Shown in pieces: positions 1 through 6,094 of a stretch of DNA of 7,361 bases. The notes below the pieces were generated by a model. That model did no database searches. It was not told the origin of the DNA and worked only from the letters and a program-made list of their open reading frames with translations. Every line of letters begins with the position of its first letter. Positions within the stretch are counted from its first letter, which is position 1. The stretch covers positions 1-7,361 of the forward strand of contig JAFTEG010000166.1 of NCBI GenBank assembly GCA_017453765.1, written 5' to 3'. The DNA is from Selenomonadaceae bacterium. Its GTDB lineage: Bacteria; Bacillota; Negativicutes; Selenomonadales; Selenomonadaceae. A program made the translations under genes and the position numbers.

Positions 1-16
1 ATCCCTAATCCCTAAT
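1..16. repeat. Two copies of a 7-bp tandem repeat at the window edge
   Basis: The window opens with ATCCCTA twice in direct tandem, followed by a partial third copy (AT). It may be the tail of a longer heptamer array to the left, which cannot be seen. Two copies alone could be chance. The gap before metF also shows a 7-base periodicity, with a different word. Confidence 0.35.
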
Positions 17-17
17 A

Positions 18-50
18 GTACACAAATTTGTACATAGCGGCATATATACT
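18..50 (+). promoter_or_regulatory. Possible promoter with overlapping palindrome for the four-gene operon
   Basis: TATACT at 45-50 is a good match to a sigma-70 type -10 box and would start transcription near 57, leaving a leader of about 37 bases. No good -35 box lies 16-18 bases upstream. That place is taken by the perfect palindrome ACAAATTTGT (22-31), set inside a GTACA/TGTAC inverted repeat (18-22 and 29-33). A weak -35 overlapped by a palindrome would fit an operator or activator site. The regulator is unknown and the call is tentative. Confidence 0.35.
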
Positions 51-93
51 TAGTGTGAAAGTTGAAATTGCAAATTGAAAGGGAAGGTACTAA

Positions 94-1161
94 ATGAATT
101 TACCGTACAGCGTCAATCAAAATGAATTGTTCGATTTATTAATCAACCTTGCACCGAGCCGCCCGATTTTTATATGGGGTTCGCCGGGTATAGGCAAGTC
201 GGCATTGGTAGAAAAATTTGCAAAGGAAGTGGGGTTGCCCTGCGTGTCACTTTTAGGCAGTCAACTGGCGCCGGAAGATATCATAGGCATACCGCAAATA
301 CGAGGTAACACGTCAGAATTTTTGCCGCCGAAAATGATAGCACGTCAAGACCCGTACGTACTATTTTTGGACGAGTTAAACGCCTGTTCGCAGGAAGTAC
401 AAAAAGCTTTTTACAGTTTGATTCACGAACGGCGAATCGGTGAATATTACTTGCCGAAAGGCAGCGTGGTAATCGGCGCGGGGAATCGTACGCAAGACGG
501 CGCGATAGTAAAAACCATGTCATCAGCGCTGATAAATCGTATGTTTCACGTCCAACTTGTCCCCGACGCAAAGTCATGGCTTGAATGGGCGTACGAAAAT
601 AATTTGCACGAATGGGTTTTAAATTACATTACGCAACGTCCCGACCATTTATTTTCCGAGCCGCCGAAAAATGAAGAGCCTTACTCTACGCCGCGCTCAT
701 GGCATATGTTGAGTGACGCGCTTTATCAGTACCACGTTGGCGAAGAGAATGAAAAATTTTCGCAGGAACTTTTGCGCATTTTGGTTTACGGTACAATTTC
801 TGCCAAACACGCGGGAATGTTCATAGCGTTCAGCAAAAACGCCGACAATAAGTACTTGCTTAACGACATTATAAAGGGTACGCAGAAATGGCCGGAAAAG
901 CCGGAGGAAAGAGACACGCTTTACTTTCTTGCACAAAGTTTCCGCGCACGTCTTCTGCACGATTTACCTAAGAAGAAGAATGATTTAAATCGCGCAATGC
1001 AGTATTTCACTCACCGTGCAAAGTCGCTTATAAAAGAGCTGTCGCGCATAAATTACGAGTTGGCGCAAATGGTTGTGTCAGACGAGGACAAAGAAGTTTT
1101 GCCGAATTGGTTTATGGTTGAAATTGTAAGAGACCTGCCGCGCCTTGCAAGGAGTGCTTAA
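94..1161 (+). CDS. MoxR-family AAA+ ATPase
   Basis: This is a complete AAA+ ATPase of the MoxR class. Such proteins form cytoplasmic rings that use ATP to remodel partner proteins, typically with a VWA-domain protein encoded next door. The AAA+ core fills roughly residues 15-205: Walker A GSPGIGKS at 29-36, Walker B VLFLDELN at 89-96, sensor 1 in GAGN at 128-131, a likely arginine finger in LINRM (R149), and a sensor-2-like TPRSW with R201. Residues 210-355 form a helical C-terminal region that I do not recognise. The start is ATG 94, preceded by a GGGAAGG ribosome site at 81-87. The stop lies two bases before the next start, so the VWA gene is almost certainly co-translated and is the natural partner. 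The length (355) is normal for the family. The substrate is unknown. No key ATPase residue appears to be missing. Confidence 0.9.
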   Translation: MNLPYSVNQNELFDLLINLAPSRPIFIWGSPGIGKSALVEKFAKEVGLPCVSLLGSQLAPEDIIGIPQIRGNTSEFLPPKMIARQDPYVLFLDELNACSQEVQKAFYSLIHERRIGEYYLPKGSVVIGAGNRTQDGAIVKTMSSALINRMFHVQLVPDAKSWLEWAYENNLHEWVLNYITQRPDHLFSEPPKNEEPYSTPRSWHMLSDALYQYHVGEENEKFSQELLRILVYGTISAKHAGMFIAFSKNADNKYLLNDIIKGTQKWPEKPEERDTLYFLAQSFRARLLHDLPKKKNDLNRAMQYFTHRAKSLIKELSRINYELAQMVVSDEDKEVLPNWFMVEIVRDLPRLARSA

Positions 1162-1163
1162 AT

Positions 1164-2981
1164 ATGGCGAAAAAAAATACCGGCGCGAAAAAAATTACAC
1201 GCACGCCGCTTGAAAAAGGCATTAACAATTTACTTGGCGGCAACAGGATTTTTAATGAACTTTACAACAGAACTTCAATGCGGCTGAAAGAAGTTGACAA
1301 CAGCACGCTGGGTAAAAACTGCGCGGCGATTGTTCAAAGTGACGGCAGAATTTTTCTGAACAAAAATTATCAGCTTAACGCAAGCGAGTGGGAGTACGTA
1401 ATAGCGCATTGCATTTTACATTTGGCGTTTGGTCACTTCGACGCGGAGAAAATGCCGACGCCTTGTGATAAAAAAATTTGGAACACGGCGTGCGACATTT
1501 ACATTGCAAAATTTTTGTACGACGTTAAGATTGGGACGCCGCCTTTTGATTCGATTGAACTTTACAGCGGCAAGAAAGGTGACGAACGGCAGATTTACGA
1601 CTACTTGGTTGAGCAGGGGCAAAATTTAAAGTGCGGTCATTTCGGCACCGCCGCAATTCATCAAGAGGACATGCAGGGCTTGAATAAACCGCTGACTTAC
1701 AATGTTGCAAAGGGCGAAAAAAATTATTTCACTGAAGAATTTGCAATGGCGTTGGCACATTCGGTTTCAGAAACGGTAGGCGAGGCAGGCGGGCATTATC
1801 GTGAAGTCAGCACGCCTACGCAAAAAGCCGCCGAATGGTTTATAAATCACTACCCCCTGCTTGGAGGTTTGGCGGCAGGTTTTAAAATTATCGAGGATGT
1901 AAATTACTGCTGGAAGAATGAAATTCAAGTTGCGGCAGTTGACGTGACGCGCGGAGAAATTTACGTGAATCCTGCCGCAAAGTTAAATTTTGAAGAGCTT
2001 AAATTTGTCTTGGCGCATGAATTTTTGCACGCCGGTTTACAGCACCATGAGCGCTGTCAGGGACGTGACGCCTACCTTTGGAATGTTGCCTGCGATTTTG
2101 TGGTAAACAGTTGGCTTTACGAAATGCAGGTTGGCAAAATGCCGCAGAATATTTTGTACGACGAAGATTTAAAAAATATGTCGGCAGAAGAAATTTACGA
2201 TAGAATTATCCGCGACATTAAAAAATTTTCAAAACTGCAGACACTGCGCGGCTGGGGTAAAGGCGACATAATAAGCGACGCGCCGAAAACCTTTGGCAAC
2301 AAGCCGCAAACTTCGCTTGACGAATTTTATAAAAACGCGCTGAGAAACGGGCTGGAATACCACCTTGAAAAAAATCGCGGCTTAATTCCTGCGGGACTGA
2401 TTGAGGAGATTAAAGCGCTGGCAATGCCGCCGATAGGTTGGGACGTGGAACTTGGCAAGTGGTTTGACATTTACTTCAAGCCGTTGCAAAAAACGCGGAC
2501 CTATGCGCGACCGAGCCGCCGTCAAGGCAGTACACCTGACATTCCGCGACCGCGTCATATTCCCGTACCGATTAGCGATTACAGCCGCACTTTCGGCGTG
2601 GTTATCGACACTTCCGGTTCAATGACTGCGAAGATGATAGGTTACGCACTTGGCGCGATTGCGAGCTATTCTGCGGCAAAAGACGTACCATGCGCACGGG
2701 TGATTTTTTGTGACGCGCAGGCTTACGACGCGGGTTATTTATCGCCGGACGATATCGCGGGCAGGGTTGAAGTGAAAGGACGCGGCGGCACGATTTTACA
2801 GCCGGCGGTAGACTTGCTTGTCAACGCGAATGATTTTCCTAAGGACGCGCCGATTTTGATTATAACCGACGGCTGGATTGAAAGGGATTTGGCGGTACGC
2901 CGCGATCATGCATTTTTGATTCCGCGCGGTCACAGCCTGCCTTTTATAACGCGAAGTAAAATTTTTCATTTTTCAGAGTGA
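1164..2981 (+). CDS. VWA-like protein (DUF2201 type) with duplicated metallopeptidase domain
   Basis: This 605-residue soluble protein resembles the DUF2201 family: an N-terminal putative metallopeptidase domain plus a C-terminal VWA-like domain, usually encoded beside a MoxR ATPase. The peptidase-like unit occurs twice. In copy 1 (about 50-150) the motif is HCILH at 82-86 with a further His at 91, so the catalytic Glu is replaced by Cys. In copy 2 (about 253-350) it is an intact HEFLH at 285-289 with His 294/295. Both copies continue into WN-x-ACD (106-111 and 306-311). The VWA-like domain (about 475-600) has a full metal-site set: DTSGS at 482-486, T543 in GGT and D569 in ITDG. No signal peptide or membrane segment is visible. 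The start ATG 1164 follows AAGGAG at 1149-1154, inside the upstream gene. Inferred role: substrate binding or processing with the ATPase. Protease activity is not shown. Confidence 0.85.
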   Translation: MAKKNTGAKKITRTPLEKGINNLLGGNRIFNELYNRTSMRLKEVDNSTLGKNCAAIVQSDGRIFLNKNYQLNASEWEYVIAHCILHLAFGHFDAEKMPTPCDKKIWNTACDIYIAKFLYDVKIGTPPFDSIELYSGKKGDERQIYDYLVEQGQNLKCGHFGTAAIHQEDMQGLNKPLTYNVAKGEKNYFTEEFAMALAHSVSETVGEAGGHYREVSTPTQKAAEWFINHYPLLGGLAAGFKIIEDVNYCWKNEIQVAAVDVTRGEIYVNPAAKLNFEELKFVLAHEFLHAGLQHHERCQGRDAYLWNVACDFVVNSWLYEMQVGKMPQNILYDEDLKNMSAEEIYDRIIRDIKKFSKLQTLRGWGKGDIISDAPKTFGNKPQTSLDEFYKNALRNGLEYHLEKNRGLIPAGLIEEIKALAMPPIGWDVELGKWFDIYFKPLQKTRTYARPSRRQGSTPDIPRPRHIPVPISDYSRTFGVVIDTSGSMTAKMIGYALGAIASYSAAKDVPCARVIFCDAQAYDAGYLSPDDIAGRVEVKGRGGTILQPAVDLLVNANDFPKDAPILIITDGWIERDLAVRRDHAFLIPRGHSLPFITRSKIFHFSE

Positions 2982-2993
2982 GGCGGTTACCAA

Positions 2994-4271
2994 ATGTTTA
3001 TCGATTTGCACATACACAGCACGGCATCGGACGGCACGGATACGCCGGAAAGTATTTTGGAAAAAATCTGCGCGGCAGACGGCGTGAAAATATTTTCAAT
3101 TACCGACCATGAAAATTTTAACGGCGTCGAAAAAATTTTACCGCTTATCCCGCGTGACGTGTTTTTTATAAACGGCGCAGAAATTTCTTGTAAGACTGCT
3201 CAAGGAATTAAATGTCACATACTGACATATTTTTTTGATCCTGCGCACGAAGAAATGCAGAAAATTTCGCGTCTCGGCAAGGAGTTGCAAAAAGCTAAGT
3301 TTGATATTCGGCTGAAATATCTCTGCGAACTTTACGGCGTGAATGTTACTGCGGAGGAGCTTGCCGAAAATTTTTCAGATGAAAGTTACGGTAAACCCCA
3401 GCTTGTAAATTTCCTCGCGCAGAAGTGTAACTTTGCGAAGAAAAAACTTTATCACGATGTAAAAAAATGTCGCGTAGGCGGTATGCGTCTTGACGTTGCG
3501 GCAGTCGTGAAGGCGGTTACTGCGGCAGGCGGCATTGCTGTTTGGGCGCACCCACTTGGTGGCGAAGGTGAACGCAGAATTTTGCCTGAAGAGTTTGAAG
3601 AGCGGTTGGAAGTTTTAAAAGCTTGCGGCATAGGCGGGCTTGAGTGCTACTATTCGCGCTACACGCCGTACGAAACGCGGTTTCTTGTCGACGCGGCGCA
3701 AAAAAATAATTTACTAATCAGCGGCGGCAGTGACTATCACGGTATAAATAAAACCATTTCACTCGGTGAACTCGGCACCGAACGTCCGACTGTAAAAATT
3801 AATCAGCTTACTATTCTGCAGGAAGTCTTTGCACGTCATAAAAATCTGCGCGTACGAAAAGCCTTTGAAGTTGCGAAAAAATCTCACGCCGGGCAAGTGG
3901 ATAAAAGCGGCGTTGAGTACATTTATCACCCAGTAACAGTGGCGTTTAATTGCGGCGGCGACGATTCGGCAATTATCACGGCGCTTTTGCATGACACGGT
4001 GGAGGACGCGGGAATTACTTTTGACGAGTTGAAAAATTTAATTCCGCTGACTGATGACGAATTGCAGGCGCTGAAATTGTTGACGCACGATAAATCTACG
4101 CCGTACCTTGAATACGTCGAACGCATTAAAGGTAACGCGCTTGCACGCCGCGTGAAAATTGCCGACCTTCAACACAATTCCGACTTGTCACGAATACCCG
4201 CCGCGCAGATTTCGGACGCAGATTTAAGCCGCGTCGAAAAGTATCGGCAGGCGCTGAATATTTTGAGTTAG
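2994..4271 (+). CDS. PHP-domain phosphoesterase fused to SpoT/MESH1-like HD hydrolase
   Basis: Two metal-dependent hydrolase domains share one 425-residue chain. Residues 1 to about 275 are a PHP domain of the TrpH/YciV type, whose studied members remove the 3' phosphate from nucleoside 3',5'-bisphosphates. Its metal ligands are all visible: H6 and H8 in HIHS, D13, D38-H39 in TDHE, E63, H75, H186 in AHPLGG, and D247/H249 in GSDYHG. Residues of about 283-425 match the HD domain of Rel/SpoT and small alarmone hydrolases: H312 in YHPV, H333-D334 with E337-D338 in LLHDTVED, and D391/N395 in KIADLQHN. No synthetase, TGS or ACT domain is present. This suggests hydrolysis of (p)ppGpp or a related nucleotide, but MESH1-like enzymes can have other substrates such as NADPH. 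ATG 2994 follows a modest GAGGCGG site (about 2980-2986) that overlaps the upstream stop. Confidence 0.85.
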   Translation: MFIDLHIHSTASDGTDTPESILEKICAADGVKIFSITDHENFNGVEKILPLIPRDVFFINGAEISCKTAQGIKCHILTYFFDPAHEEMQKISRLGKELQKAKFDIRLKYLCELYGVNVTAEELAENFSDESYGKPQLVNFLAQKCNFAKKKLYHDVKKCRVGGMRLDVAAVVKAVTAAGGIAVWAHPLGGEGERRILPEEFEERLEVLKACGIGGLECYYSRYTPYETRFLVDAAQKNNLLISGGSDYHGINKTISLGELGTERPTVKINQLTILQEVFARHKNLRVRKAFEVAKKSHAGQVDKSGVEYIYHPVTVAFNCGGDDSAIITALLHDTVEDAGITFDELKNLIPLTDDELQALKLLTHDKSTPYLEYVERIKGNALARRVKIADLQHNSDLSRIPAAQISDADLSRVEKYRQALNILS

Positions 4272-4287
4272 CAAAGGAGTTGCAAAA

Positions 4288-5040
4288 ATGATTTACGTCA
4301 TTCCCGACACGCACTTGGGACACGAAAATATTAAAAAGTACTGCAACCGTCCCGACAACTTTGAAACGCTGATTGAAAAGAATTGGAATGAACTTGTAGG
4401 CGAAAGTGACACGGTGATACATTTAGGCGACATTTCTTTCAAGGAAGAGTGGGTTAAAAAACTCGGCTGTTGGCGCGGCAGAAAAATTTTGATTCGCGGC
4501 AACCATGACAAAATGCCGCCGGAATTTTATATGAACTGCGGCTTTACGGCGGTAGTTGAAGAATTGGTAATGGATTTGAACAACGTCGTAATTTTATTTT
4601 CGCACCGTCCGAAATTCGATCACGCCTGCGACATAAATATACACGGGCACCAACATAATCTGGCGGTTTACGATTCGCGCAGATTGTACCTGCCGCTGTC
4701 TTTGGAGCATATGGGCTACAAGCCGCTGCCGCTTGACGAAAATTTTATTGACGGCGTAAAAAAATACGTCGTGCAAGGTAAGCAACCGACGCTGAAAGAA
4801 ATTATGGCAATGGGGCAAGACGCGATTGGTAAGCCCGACGGTAAAGATTTTTATGACGGATTCGGCAAGGAAATTTTTGAGCAGTCAAAGGTTCGCTTAG
4901 CTGAGTGCTACAAAATTTTGAACAGTCCGCCGTACAATTTCACGCGTTGCAAGTTCCGCTTATGGCGCAATGCCGTTCGCTACATTGAGGGGAAAATTAC
5001 CAAGCCGGAATTTTTGAACGTCATTAAAAAATTTTTGTAG
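4288..5040 (+). CDS. Calcineurin-like metallophosphoesterase with C-terminal extension
   Basis: This is a predicted cytoplasmic two-metal phosphoesterase. The N-terminal 130 residues or so carry the family signature in order: D7-x-H9 in PDTHLGH, G47-D48, GNHD at 71-74, H106 in SHRP, and HGHQH at 119-123. Every expected metal ligand is present. The HENI-x-x-YCNRP stretch near residues 12-22 is typical of a small, phage- and bacteria-borne subgroup whose substrate is, to my knowledge, unassigned. Residues of about 155-250 form an extra, basic, probably helical region that I do not recognise. A good AAAGGAG site (4273-4279) sits 8 bases before ATG 4288, and only 16 bases separate it from the PHP-HD gene, so it is probably the last gene of the operon. 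It could act on nucleotides, nucleic acids or phosphoproteins; the sequence does not say which. Confidence 0.85.
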   Translation: MIYVIPDTHLGHENIKKYCNRPDNFETLIEKNWNELVGESDTVIHLGDISFKEEWVKKLGCWRGRKILIRGNHDKMPPEFYMNCGFTAVVEELVMDLNNVVILFSHRPKFDHACDINIHGHQHNLAVYDSRRLYLPLSLEHMGYKPLPLDENFIDGVKKYVVQGKQPTLKEIMAMGQDAIGKPDGKDFYDGFGKEIFEQSKVRLAECYKILNSPPYNFTRCKFRLWRNAVRYIEGKITKPEFLNVIKKFL

Positions 5041-5041
5041 C

Positions 5042-5084
5042 CTTTGACTATTAGCCGGTAGCTTGTAGCGGATAGCAAAGTTTT
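5042..5084 (+). terminator. Possible imperfect terminator after the four-gene operon
   Basis: CTTTG (5042-5046) and CTAT (5048-5051) can pair with ATAG (5072-5075) and CAAAG (5076-5080), with one bulged A. CCG (5055-5057) can pair with CGG (5069-5071) further in. TTTT follows at 5081-5084. The stem is interrupted and the T run is short, so termination may be weak. It would separate the operon from metF. Confidence 0.35.
5052..5079. repeat. Four TAGC words at exact 7-base spacing
   Basis: TAGC begins at 5052, 5059, 5066 and 5073, so the stretch reads as four heptamers of the form TAGCNNN with a variable second half. This resembles a decayed heptanucleotide tandem repeat. The array also contributes to the imperfect hairpin described here, and the two readings are not exclusive. 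Confidence 0.45.
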
Positions 5085-5111
5085 GACTTTCAAAAAGTTT
5101 TAGTGTAAATT
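5083..5111 (+). promoter_or_regulatory. Probable metF promoter
   Basis: TTGACT (5083-5088) matches five of six bases of the sigma-70 -35 box. It is separated by 17 bases from TAAATT (5106-5111), which matches four of six bases of the -10 box. Transcription would start near 5118, giving a leader of about 26 bases. That is too short for a SAM riboswitch or T-box, and I see neither here. Confidence 0.45.
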
Positions 5112-5130
5112 ACGCGGTAAATTTTAAGTT

Positions 5131-5135
5131 GGAGG
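5131..5135 (+). promoter_or_regulatory. Ribosome binding site that decides the metF start
   Basis: GGAGG lies 8 bases before TTG 5144. A longer reading from TTG 5129 would place this Shine-Dalgarno inside its own coding region and would have no ribosome site upstream. The downstream TTG is therefore the better start. Confidence 0.8.
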
Positions 5136-5143
5136 TTAAAAAG

Positions 5144-5989
5144 TTGAAAGCGAAGTTTTCATTTGAAATTTTCCCGCCTAAAAAAGATATGCCGGTTGAA
5201 GTGATTTACAAGACGCTGGACGGCTTGACTGATTTAAATCCCGATTTTATCAGCGTGACTTGCGGCGCAGGCGGTTCAAGTTCAAACGCAAGTGAAAGAA
5301 TGATTGAAGTTGCCGCCGCGATTAAAGAAAAGTACCAGAAAAAAAGCGTGGCGCATATTCCGGCGATAAACCTTGACAAAGGCGACGTCGAAAAGATTTT
5401 AAGTCAGCTTGAACTGCGCGGCATTGATGAGATATTGGCTCTGCGCGGTGACAAGGTGCCGGGCGTCGAGCCGAAAAATATTTTTCCGCACGCCGTAGAT
5501 TTAATTTCATTCATACGCGAAAAGACCGACAAAAAATTTAAAATCTACGCCGCGTGCTATCCCGAAGGTCACACCGAATCGACGGACTTCGACGCCGATA
5601 TAAATTTTTTAAAGGCGAAGGTTGACGCAGGTGTTGACGGACTGATAACGCAATTATTTTTTGACAACGATCACTTTTACTACTTCATTGAAAAAATTCG
5701 CGCACTCGGCATTAACGTGCCTGTCGAGGCGGGAATAATGCCGGTGACAAAGAAAAAGCAGATTGAACGCATGGTAAATATCTGCGGCGCCAGTTTGCCG
5801 GTGAAGTTCAGAAAAATTCTCGACCGCTACGGCGACAATGCCGACGCGTTGCAGGAAGCCGGTATCGTCTACGCGCTGAATCAGATTGTAGACCTTTTGG
5901 CGCACGGCGTCGACGGCATTCACCTTTACGTGATGAATAACGTCTACGTGGCGCGGCGAATCAGCGAAGTTGTTAAATCCCTTGCATAA
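5144..5989 (+). CDS. metF: 5,10-methylenetetrahydrofolate reductase
   Basis: MetF is a cytoplasmic FAD enzyme that reduces 5,10-methylene-THF to 5-methyl-THF, the methyl donor for methionine synthesis. The 281-residue protein covers the whole single-domain bacterial barrel (about 280-300 is usual). Family motifs, numbered from this start, are: SFEIFPPK at 6-13 with E8 matching the catalytic Glu of E. coli MetF; VTCGAGGS at 38-45; LRGDK at 100-104, whose Asp is the FAD-tuning residue; YPEGH at 139-143; ITQLFFDN at 168-175; EAGIMPV at 195-201; and GVDGIHLYVMNN at 255-266. I chose TTG 5144 because GGAGG sits 8 bases upstream; TTG 5129 would add five residues. No metH or other methionine gene is beside it. 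It has its own likely promoter and faces clpB convergently. I see no sign of damage. Confidence 0.95.
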   Translation: MKAKFSFEIFPPKKDMPVEVIYKTLDGLTDLNPDFISVTCGAGGSSSNASERMIEVAAAIKEKYQKKSVAHIPAINLDKGDVEKILSQLELRGIDEILALRGDKVPGVEPKNIFPHAVDLISFIREKTDKKFKIYAACYPEGHTESTDFDADINFLKAKVDAGVDGLITQLFFDNDHFYYFIEKIRALGINVPVEAGIMPVTKKKQIERMVNICGASLPVKFRKILDRYGDNADALQEAGIVYALNQIVDLLAHGVDGIHLYVMNNVYVARRISEVVKSLA

Positions 5990-6026
5990 AAAAATAGCCC
6001 GCGCAGTTTTCACTGCACAGACTATT
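5988..6026 (-). terminator. Strong minus-strand intrinsic terminator of clpB
   Basis: The arms 5993-6006 and 6013-6026 enclose a 6-base loop. Read on the minus strand, all 14 positions pair (11 Watson-Crick, 3 G-U), and the hairpin is followed by a run of seven T (complement of 5994-5988). Read on the plus strand, the three G-U pairs become C-A mismatches and no T run follows, so it should stop clpB transcripts only. The T run overlaps the metF stop codon. Confidence 0.85.
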
Positions 6027-6031
6027 GAAAT

Positions 6032-6056
6032 TTCGGTACTTATGCCGAATTACATT
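6032..6056 (+). terminator. Weak candidate terminator of metF
   Basis: TTCGG (6032-6036) and CCGAA (6045-6049) form a 5-bp stem, extendable by two A-T pairs around a bulged T, with an 8-base loop. It is followed by an imperfect T-rich stretch ending in ATTTT. This is the only plus-strand hairpin I can see after metF. It is weak and may be chance. Confidence 0.25.
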
Positions 6057-6094
6057 TTAAAACTTTTACGCCTAAACTATTTCTTACTACGCCG

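Noticed and set aside
94..2981. The MoxR/VWA pair as a magnesium or cobalt chelatase
   Set aside because: Chelatase subunits share the AAA+ and VWA folds, but the second protein has peptidase-like HExxH domains and a DUF2201-type VWA-like region, and no porphyrin or cobalamin genes are nearby.
5086..5098. ACTTT/AAAGT hairpin before metF as a terminator
   Set aside because: Five A-T-rich base pairs with a 3-base loop are too weak, and it overlaps the better-supported promoter.
5129..5143. Longer metF start at TTG 5129
   Set aside because: The GGAGG ribosome site would lie within its first codons and nothing suitable precedes it. TTG 5144 has correct spacing, and the protein then begins just before the conserved SFEIFPPK.
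94..5989. Frequent AAAATTTT-like runs across the genes
   Set aside because: They mostly arise from Lys-Ile-Phe and Lys-Phe-Leu codons in an AT-leaning codon set, are scattered with no regular spacing, and do not look like a separate signal.
5654..6013. A 119-residue open frame on the minus strand inside metF
   Set aside because: It is antisense to a clear metF, has no ribosome site, resembles no family, and begins inside the clpB terminator.
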